DNA of 64,000 nt, from assembly GCF_018882055.1 (NCBI RefSeq), contig NZ_JACVPF010000001.1, positions 930,001 through 994,000 of the forward strand. The letters are read 5' to 3'. Of the stretch, positions 58,161-64,000 are shown one piece after another. The translations under genes were made by a program, and so were the position numbers. Position 1 is the stretch's first letter; the number at the start of each line of letters is the position of its first letter. Below the pieces are notes generated by a model that worked only from the letters and a program-made list of their open reading frames with translations, searched no databases and was not told the origin of the DNA. Source of the DNA: Polynucleobacter sp. es-MAR-4 (GTDB taxonomy: Bacteria > Pseudomonadota > Gammaproteobacteria > Burkholderiales > Burkholderiaceae).

Positions 58161-59225
58161 TCACTTAATGATCTGGGCTAATTTGCCACTCTTGTACAAC
58201 TCAGCCATTTTTTCCAGGGGAATTGGCTTAATTTTGGACGCTTGGCCTGAACTACCAAATGCATTGAAGCGGGCAATACATACTTTCTTGGCAGCTTCAC
58301 GTGCAGGCTTTAAATAATCGCGTGGATCAAACTTACTTGGGTTCTCGAACATGTAACGGCGGATAGCGCCAGTCATTGCCAAGCGAATATCGGTATCAAT
58401 ATTAATTTTGCGAACACCATTTTTAATGCCTTCTTGAATTTCCTCAACAGGCACACCGTAAGTTTCTTTCATATCGCCACCAAACTCACGAATCTCTGCA
58501 AGTAATTCTTGTGGAACGCTAGAAGAACCATGCATTACTAAATGCGTATTCGGAATACGAGTGTGAATTTCTTTAATGCGCTCGATTGCCAAGATGTCGC
58601 CAGTAGGCTTCTTAGTAAATTTATAGGCACCATGACTAGTACCAATCGCAATGGCTAATGCATCACACTGTGTAGCCTTCACAAAATCAGCAGCCTGCTC
58701 AACGTCTGTCAACAATTGTTCGCGCGTCATCTTGCCATCGGCACCATGACCATCTTCTTTATCGCCCTGCATAGTCTCTAACGAACCGAGAACACCTAAC
58801 TCAGCTTCAACGGTAACTCCAATAGAGTGGGAGAACTTCACCACTTCTCTAGATACATCGACGTTGTATTCATAACTGGCAACCGTCTTACCATCAGCCT
58901 CTAAAGAGCCATCCATCATCACACTAGTAAAGCCACTCTTAATCGCAGCCATACAGACTGCTGGGCTTTGACCATGATCTTGATGCATCACAACTGGAAT
59001 ATGTGGGTAAGCCTCAACTGCAGCAGAAATCAAATGACGTAAGAATGATTCACCCGCATATTTACGAGCACCAGCAGATGCTTGCATGATGACTGGAGAA
59101 TCTGCTTCATTAGCCGCCTCCATGATCGCTGTTACTTGCTCTAAATTGTTAACGTTAAACGCCGGCAAGCCATAGCCATTTTCAGCAGCGTGATCCAAGA
59201 GTTGTCGTAAAGATACTAAAGCCAT
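58161..59225 (-). CDS. fba: Class II fructose-bisphosphate aldolase
   Basis: A 354-residue zinc-dependent aldolase of the Calvin-cycle/proteobacterial subtype. Zinc ligands and active-site segments are visible: [61 protein letters not shown] and [15 protein letters not shown]. It splits fructose 1,6-bisphosphate or runs the reverse reaction. It lies between pyk and purC in the leftward set. Confidence 0.96.
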   Translation of the reverse strand: MALVSLRQLLDHAAENGYGLPAFNVNNLEQVTAIMEAANEADSPVIMQASAGARKYAGESFLRHLISAAVEAYPHIPVVMHQDHGQSPAVCMAAIKSGFTSVMMDGSLEADGKTVASYEYNVDVSREVVKFSHSIGVTVEAELGVLGSLETMQGDKEDGHGADGKMTREQLLTDVEQAADFVKATQCDALAIAIGTSHGAYKFTKKPTGDILAIERIKEIHTRIPNTHLVMHGSSSVPQELLAEIREFGGDMKETYGVPVEEIQEGIKNGVRKINIDTDIRLAMTGAIRRYMFENPSKFDPRDYLKPAREAAKKVCIARFNAFGSSGQASKIKPIPLEKMAELYKSGKLAQIIK

Positions 59226-59287
59226 GATGGTCTCTTAATTAAAAATGTTAGTAATAAATAATGTGAATCAATATATTAGAAAGTGAA

Positions 59288-60724
59288 TTACTTCACCTGA
59301 ATAATCTTGAGTGAATTGGTGCCGCCAGGCTCACCCATAGGCTCACCTGAAGTCAACACTACTACATCACCCTTCTTCACCGCCCCTAACTTCTTGAGGC
59401 AATCCTCTACTTCTTGTAAGGCAGTATCACGTTGCTTGGTGTAATCCAAGCCAATAGGGAATACATTGCGATAGGTGCTCAAGGCGCGCTGAGTTGCAAT
59501 CTTTGAAGTTAAGGCAAAGATGGGTAAATGAATATTGTGGCGGCTCATCCAAACTGCAGTTGATCCTGAGTCTGTCAGAGCAGCAATCGCATTGGCATTA
59601 AGATGATGTGCTGTAAATAGCGCGCCCAAAGCAATCGTTTGATCAATGCGTGAGAAGGTTTGATCCAAGAAATCGGTATCTAGTTTTACGCGATCTGACT
59701 TTTCTGCTTCAACACAAATCTCTGCCATCGCCTTGATCGTTTGTACCGGGTACATACCTGCAGCAGATTCAGCAGACAGCATGACTGCATCCGTACCATC
59801 CAATACTGCATTAGCTACATCACTCACTTCAGCGCGAGTAGGCACTGGAGCATTAATCATGGACTCCATCATTTGCGTTGCCGTGATTGTAAATTTATCA
59901 GCTTCAAGCGCTAGCTTGATCATGCGCTTTTGCAAAGCCGGGACAGCAGCATTGCCAACCTCAATGGCTAAATCTCCGCGTGCGACCATAATGCCGTCGC
60001 TCTCCGCAATAATGCTATTAAGCGCATCAGGCTCAATAGCCTCAGCACGCTCCACTTTTGCAATCGTGCGCACTTTGCCAACACCATGCTTTGCACTAGC
60101 AGCATCCGCCAGCTTGCGAGCATAGGCCATATCTGCGCCATCTTTTGGAAAGCTAATCGCGAGGAAATCCACGCCCATCGCAATAGCTGCATCCAAATCA
60201 GCAATATCTTTTTCTGTCAGCGCTGGAGCAGTTAAACCACCACCAGCACGATTAATACCTTTGTTATTCGAGAGTGGGCCACCTTGCTCTACCAGGGTAA
60301 AGATCTCACCACCCTTTACGCCCTCGACGCGCAGCACAACCAAACCATCGTTCAATAAAAGACGATCGCCCGGCTTAACATCTTGTGGCAGCTCCTTGTA
60401 ATCCAATCCCACGCGCTCTTGATTGCCAAGCTCACACGCAACATCCAGAATAAATTGCGCACCTTCTTTTAGAAGAATTTTGCTATCAACAAATTTACCC
60501 ACGCGGATTTTTGGGCCCTGAAGATCGGCCATGATGCCAACCTCTTTACCAACTTCAGCAGAAATACTGCGCACTAAATCATGACGTGCTTTATGGTCAG
60601 CAACAGTGCCATGAGAAAAGTTCATCCTCACAACATCCACACCTGCACGAATCATTTCGCGCAAAACTTCAGGCTTTTCTGATGCAGGCCCCAATGTGGC
60701 AATGATCTTTGTTGCTCTCAACAT
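59288..60724 (-). CDS. pyk: Pyruvate kinase
   Basis: A 478-residue pyruvate kinase. TKIIATLGPASEKPEVL opens it; the substrate and metal site is in VDFLAISFPKDGADM, IAKVERAEAI and GIMVARGDLAIEVG, then ATQMMESMI and DGTDAVMLSAESAAGMYP. The C-terminal regulatory domain is present and ends SGEPMGEPGGTNSLKIIQV. The start is two bases after the pgk stop. Confidence 0.97.
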   Translation of the reverse strand: MLRATKIIATLGPASEKPEVLREMIRAGVDVVRMNFSHGTVADHKARHDLVRSISAEVGKEVGIMADLQGPKIRVGKFVDSKILLKEGAQFILDVACELGNQERVGLDYKELPQDVKPGDRLLLNDGLVVLRVEGVKGGEIFTLVEQGGPLSNNKGINRAGGGLTAPALTEKDIADLDAAIAMGVDFLAISFPKDGADMAYARKLADAASAKHGVGKVRTIAKVERAEAIEPDALNSIIAESDGIMVARGDLAIEVGNAAVPALQKRMIKLALEADKFTITATQMMESMINAPVPTRAEVSDVANAVLDGTDAVMLSAESAAGMYPVQTIKAMAEICVEAEKSDRVKLDTDFLDQTFSRIDQTIALGALFTAHHLNANAIAALTDSGSTAVWMSRHNIHLPIFALTSKIATQRALSTYRNVFPIGLDYTKQRDTALQEVEDCLKKLGAVKKGDVVVLTSGEPMGEPGGTNSLKIIQVK

Positions 60725-60726
60725 AT

Positions 60727-61938
60727 TTAGTCTTTCGCTCTTTCAGCTAGTACTGCAAAGGCTGGCAAGGTTTTGCCTTCTAAGAATTCCAAAAAGGCAC
60801 CGCCACCAGTAGAGATGTAATCCACTTGATTTTCAATACCGTACTTTGCAATTGCAGCTAAGGTATCGCCGCCACCTGCAATCGAGAACGCTGGCGAATG
60901 TGCAATCGCTGCTGCCAACATTTTAGTGCCGCCACCAAACTGATCAATCTCAAATACACCTAATGGGCCATTCCAAACAATGGTGCCGGCATGTGCCAAC
61001 ATAATCGATAGACGCGCAGCAGTCTTAGGACCAATATCCAAAATCATGTCATCTTCTGCAACTTGATCTGCGGGTACACGATTCGCACGCGCTAGTGGAG
61101 AGAGTTCATTGGCAACCACGACATCTTCAGGAATAGGAACATGCGCACCGCGCTTTTCCATAATCTCCATGATTTCTCGCGCCTCATCAACCAAGTCTGG
61201 CTCTGCTAATGACTTGCCAATGGGTAAGCCTTTGGCCAACATAAACGTATTTGCAATGCCGCCACCCACAATTAATTCATCCACCTTGTCAGCCAAAGCC
61301 TTAAGGATAGTGAGCTTTGAAGATACTTTAGAGCCCGCCACAATCGCTACCAGTGGGCGCTTAGGACTTGCTAACGCACGACTCAAGGCATCTAACTCTG
61401 CAGCCATCAAAGGACCAGCACAAGCGATTGGGGCAAATTTAGCCACGCCATTAGTCGTTGCCTCAGCGCGATGCGCAGTACCAAATGCATCATTGACATA
61501 GACATCACACAAAGCGGCAATCTTCTTGGCCAACTCGTCGTTATTCTTTTTCTCACCCACATTCAGGCGACAGTTCTCCAGTAAAACCAATTCGCCTGGA
61601 TTGACCTCAAATCCACCGTCTACCCAATCACTAATTAAAGGGACTTTGCGATTTAGGAGCGTAGCAATTCGATCGGCTACTGGCGCCAAACTATCTTCAG
61701 GTTTGAATTCGCCTTCGGTTGGGCGACCTAAGTGGGAGGTCACCATGACTGCAGCACCCGCATCCAAACACATTTGCACTGCCGGCATAGAAGCTCTAAT
61801 TCGGGTGTCTTCGGTGATATTACCTACATCATCCTGAGGAACATTGAGGTCGGCACGGATTAAAACCCGTTTTCCCTTAAGCAGACCTGCTGCGGCTAGT
61901 TCACTAAGGCGTTTTACTTTAAAGAGGGTTTCCGGCAT
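60727..61938 (-). CDS. pgk: Phosphoglycerate kinase
   Basis: A 403-residue Pgk. The frame is open back to 62118, but the Met at 61938 ([20 protein letters not shown]) gives the usual N-terminus just ahead of [12 protein letters not shown]. Other signatures are [44 protein letters not shown] and [12 protein letters not shown]. It is the first gene of the leftward set of central-carbon and purine genes and is divergent from ilvE. No Shine-Dalgarno sequence is evident at the chosen start. Confidence 0.94.
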   Translation of the reverse strand: MPETLFKVKRLSELAAAGLLKGKRVLIRADLNVPQDDVGNITEDTRIRASMPAVQMCLDAGAAVMVTSHLGRPTEGEFKPEDSLAPVADRIATLLNRKVPLISDWVDGGFEVNPGELVLLENCRLNVGEKKNNDELAKKIAALCDVYVNDAFGTAHRAEATTNGVAKFAPIACAGPLMAAELDALSRALASPKRPLVAIVAGSKVSSKLTILKALADKVDELIVGGGIANTFMLAKGLPIGKSLAEPDLVDEAREIMEIMEKRGAHVPIPEDVVVANELSPLARANRVPADQVAEDDMILDIGPKTAARLSIMLAHAGTIVWNGPLGVFEIDQFGGGTKMLAAAIAHSPAFSIAGGGDTLAAIAKYGIENQVDYISTGGGAFLEFLEGKTLPAFAVLAERAKD

Positions 61939-62109
61939 GAGAATAGGCAAATTTAGTGGTTTACGGGGAATGCTCCATTCTAAATCGTCCGGGCTTTCTA
62001 CCCCAAAGGAATTGGGCTGCCTCACCACGCTCCCTGCTCTACAATAAAGGCTGAGACGTATTTCCAGACCCTGGGGCTCCCTAGTGGCTTGGCACCCTGT
62101 TTTAACGAA

Positions 62110-62137
62110 TTGAATCACCCAATTTATTACATATTTA
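62110..62137 (+). promoter_or_regulatory. Candidate promoter of ilvE
   Basis: TTGAAT at 62110-62115 and TATTTA at 62132-62137 are 16 bases apart and lie 14-40 bases before the ilvE ATG, with AGGTAGAG after them as a plausible ribosome-binding site. Confidence 0.4.
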
Positions 62138-62150
62138 AAAGGTAGAGAAA

Positions 62151-63074
62151 ATGTCGATGTCCGACCGCGATGGCTTTATTTGGTCCGATGGGAAGCTCAT
62201 TCCCTGGCGTGAGGCCAATATTCATGTGCTAACCCACAGTCTCCACTACGGAATGGGTGTTTTTGAGGGTATTCGTGCCTATAAAACCCCCCAAGGTACC
62301 GCCATTTTCCGCCTTCCAGAGCACGTTAAGCGCCTTTTCAATGGAACCAAGATCTTCCAGATGACCATGCCATGGACCCCTGATCAGATTACCAGCGGCA
62401 TTATTGATGTCGTTAATAGCAATAAGCTGGAATCTTGCTACATCCGCCCAATTATCTTTATTGGCTCCCAAAAGCTTGGAATCTCTCCAAAAGGCAATAG
62501 CATCCATACCGCGATCGCTGCCTGGGAATGGGGTGCTTATTTGGGTGAAGACGGTATTAACAAGGGCATCCGCGTTAAAACCTCCTCATTTACCCGCCAC
62601 TTCGTGAACTCCTCCTTGGTTCGCGCCAAAGCCTCCGGCTACTACATCAACTCCATTTTGGCGAACCAAGAAGTCACTGCTAATGGATATGACGAAGCCC
62701 TACTGCTTGATACAGAAGGCTATGTGTCTGAGGGTTCCGGTGAGAACATCTTTATCGTTAATAACGGCATTATTTACACTCCAGATCTAGCCTCTTGCTT
62801 AGATGGCATCACTCGTAACTCCATCATGCAAATCGCAAAAGATTTGGGCTACGAATTGCGTGAGAAACGCATTACTCGCGATGAAGTGTATTCAGCTGAT
62901 GAAGCTTTCTTTACTGGTACTGCCGCCGAAGTAACACCAATTCGCGAGTTGGATGATCGCACTATTGGTGACGGTAAGCGTGGCCCCATTACCGAGAAAA
63001 TTCAGAAGACCTACTTTGATGCGGTCTACGGCAGAAGTGATAAATACAAGTCTTGGTTAACTTACGTTAAGTAA
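62151..63074 (+). CDS. ilvE: Branched-chain amino acid aminotransferase
   Basis: A 307-residue fold-type IV PLP aminotransferase. It contains [37 protein letters not shown], the PLP-lysine segment [35 protein letters not shown] and [15 protein letters not shown]. It makes valine, leucine and isoleucine from their keto acids. An in-frame Met is also at codon 3 (62157). The zinc-finger gene follows after 14 bases. Confidence 0.96.
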   Translation: MSMSDRDGFIWSDGKLIPWREANIHVLTHSLHYGMGVFEGIRAYKTPQGTAIFRLPEHVKRLFNGTKIFQMTMPWTPDQITSGIIDVVNSNKLESCYIRPIIFIGSQKLGISPKGNSIHTAIAAWEWGAYLGEDGINKGIRVKTSSFTRHFVNSSLVRAKASGYYINSILANQEVTANGYDEALLLDTEGYVSEGSGENIFIVNNGIIYTPDLASCLDGITRNSIMQIAKDLGYELREKRITRDEVYSADEAFFTGTAAEVTPIRELDDRTIGDGKRGPITEKIQKTYFDAVYGRSDKYKSWLTYVK

Positions 63075-63088
63075 TAGGAAATCAGAGA

Positions 63089-63280
63089 ATGAGTGAAGCT
63101 CAAGTTGTAATGGTGAATGGCAATACAGATTTGCCTTTGCATTGCCCAACCAATAAAACCCCTAACTGGAATTCACATCCACGTGTTTTTTTGGATGTTG
63201 CTAAAACGGGTGAAGCGAAGTGCCCTTATTGCGGCACTGAGTACAAACTCATTCCAGGTACAGAGCCCCACGGGCACTAA
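63089..63280 (+). CDS. Small zinc-finger (CHCC-type) protein
   Basis: A 63-residue protein. The pattern LHCPTN...HPRVFLDV...AKCPYCGTEYKL gives the Cys-His-Cys-Cys zinc site found in mitochondrial NDUFS6 and in short bacterial proteins often encoded next to ilvE and waaF in betaproteobacteria. Exact role unknown. AGGAAAT lies before the ATG. Confidence 0.88.
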   Translation: MSEAQVVMVNGNTDLPLHCPTNKTPNWNSHPRVFLDVAKTGEAKCPYCGTEYKLIPGTEPHGH

Positions 63281-63286
63281 ACCCAT

Positions 63287-63309
63287 CAGCACCCCAGAGC
63301 GGGGTGCTG
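63287..63309 (+). terminator. Perfect 9-bp stem-loop between the zinc-finger gene and waaF
   Basis: CAGCACCCC (63287-63295), loop AGAGC, GGGGTGCTG (63301-63309). It is strong and perfect but lacks a T run, so it may slow transcription or protect the upstream mRNA rather than fully terminate. Confidence 0.5.
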
Positions 63310-63325
63310 TGTCGGGATACCTCAC

Positions 63326-64000
63326 ATGAATCGTATTCTGATCATCGCCCCTAACTGGATTGGCGATGCAGTAATGTCCCAGCTCCTGCTGGCGAATCTC
63401 AAAGTCATCTACCCGCAGTCTCAGATTGATGTTTTAGCAAGTCCTTGGGTTGCACCCATCTATCGCGCGTGCACAGAAGTTCGCCAAGTCATTGAAGCGC
63501 GACTAGAGCACAAGCAATTGCAATGGGGCTTACGCAAGCAACTCGCAAAGCAATTGGAGCTAAATCAATACGATGCTTGCTTTGTACTGCCCAATAGCCT
63601 GAAGTCTGCGCTGATTCCTTGGCTTGCCAACATTCCGCTACGCATTGGTTATCGCGGAGAGATGCGCTTTGGACTAATCAATTTTTCTTTGGCCAATCCG
63701 AGCAAGACTAATCGTCCGCCCATGGCCAACCATTACCTTGCACTTTCCAATGTATTGGATCACTCACAAAATCTTGATATCAATCAGTCTGCAGACCCAA
63801 AACTCAATATCTCACTTGCAAGCCAAAAAGCTATTGACGCGAAGCTAGTAGCGGCGGCCATTAAGGAAAAAATAATCTACGTATTTTGTCCGGGTGCAGA
63901 GTATGGAGTGACAAAGCGTTGGCCTGCCGACCACTTCGCCAATCTTGCACAAGAATTAATCGCGAACAAATCAGATGCCCATGTAATTCTTTTAGGTAGT
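63326..64000 (+). CDS. waaF: ADP-heptose:LPS heptosyltransferase II, N-terminal part
   Basis: ATG at 63326 opens a frame that runs to the window edge (225 codons) without a stop. It begins MNRILIIAPNWIGDAVMSQL, the classic GT9 heptosyltransferase II N-terminus, and continues with FVLPNSLKSALIPWLANIPL and RIGYRGEMRFGL, then FCPGAEYGVTKRWP near the end. It adds the second heptose to the LPS inner core. GGGA lies upstream of the ATG. Incomplete at the right edge. Confidence 0.93.
   Translation, partial: MNRILIIAPNWIGDAVMSQLLLANLKVIYPQSQIDVLASPWVAPIYRACTEVRQVIEARLEHKQLQWGLRKQLAKQLELNQYDACFVLPNSLKSALIPWLANIPLRIGYRGEMRFGLINFSLANPSKTNRPPMANHYLALSNVLDHSQNLDINQSADPKLNISLASQKAIDAKLVAAAIKEKIIYVFCPGAEYGVTKRWPADHFANLAQELIANKSDAHVILLGS

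Overview
The window looks like a compact, AT-leaning betaproteobacterial chromosome. Gene content and order (glnE/yhdP/nit/tldD, a three-gene pntAA-pntAB-pntB transhydrogenase, class II Calvin-type aldolase beside pgk and pyk, zinc-finger protein plus waaF after ilvE) fit Burkholderiales, most like Polynucleobacter. That genus call is inference from remembered protein similarity; no search was run. No rRNA, tRNA or CRISPR array was seen.

Layout. 1-8122: 5' end of glnE, then yhdP, a nitrilase-family amidase, tldD and DAHP synthase, closed by a bidirectional terminator. 8103-14230: corrinoid adenosyltransferase, facing away from the glycolate oxidase operon glcDEF, which continues into a YggS-type PLP protein and proC. 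14227-25488: ubiA and recG, divergent from queA-tgt-yajC-secD-secF, then waaA and purB. 25583-30419: a glutathione S-transferase, mnmA, and pntAA-pntAB-pntB.

30366-44149 is a 13.7-kb integrated element inserted in the 3' end of pntB. It is bounded by a perfect 54-bp direct repeat (30366-30419 and 44096-44149). Its left end has a tyrosine integrase and a primase-helicase replication protein. Its middle has many small unknown genes, several exported, plus a stand-alone sigma-70 region 4 protein. Its right half carries the most interesting locus, a His-Xaa-Ser (Hxs) peptide-modification operon at 38572-43786. That operon has a short precursor ending in five H-x-S triplets, HxsD, two radical SAM proteins (HxsB and HxsC), a membrane-anchored peptidoglycan-binding-like protein, an unknown anchored protein and a MauG-like di-heme protein. 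The Hxs families are known as bioinformatic families, but to my knowledge their product and function are not established. Here the H-x-S tail and the peptidoglycan-binding-like domain, which I recall as one protein in the reference family, are on separate genes, and the whole system is cargo of a mobile element.

44219-64000 returns to chromosome: a TPR/GT41 glycosyltransferase, groES-groEL under a clear CIRCE operator, a three-gene signalling operon (degenerate EAL protein, NarL-type regulator, BvgS-like hybrid kinase), dacB, a long leftward set of genes pgk-pyk-fba-purC-purE-purK-tsaC, and rightward ilvE, a zinc-finger protein and a partial waaF.

Several transcription-unit heads (yhdP, the adenosyltransferase, glcD, gst, aroG) have a -10-like hexamer 6-7 bases before the start codon and no obvious Shine-Dalgarno sequence, suggesting leaderless or nearly leaderless transcripts.
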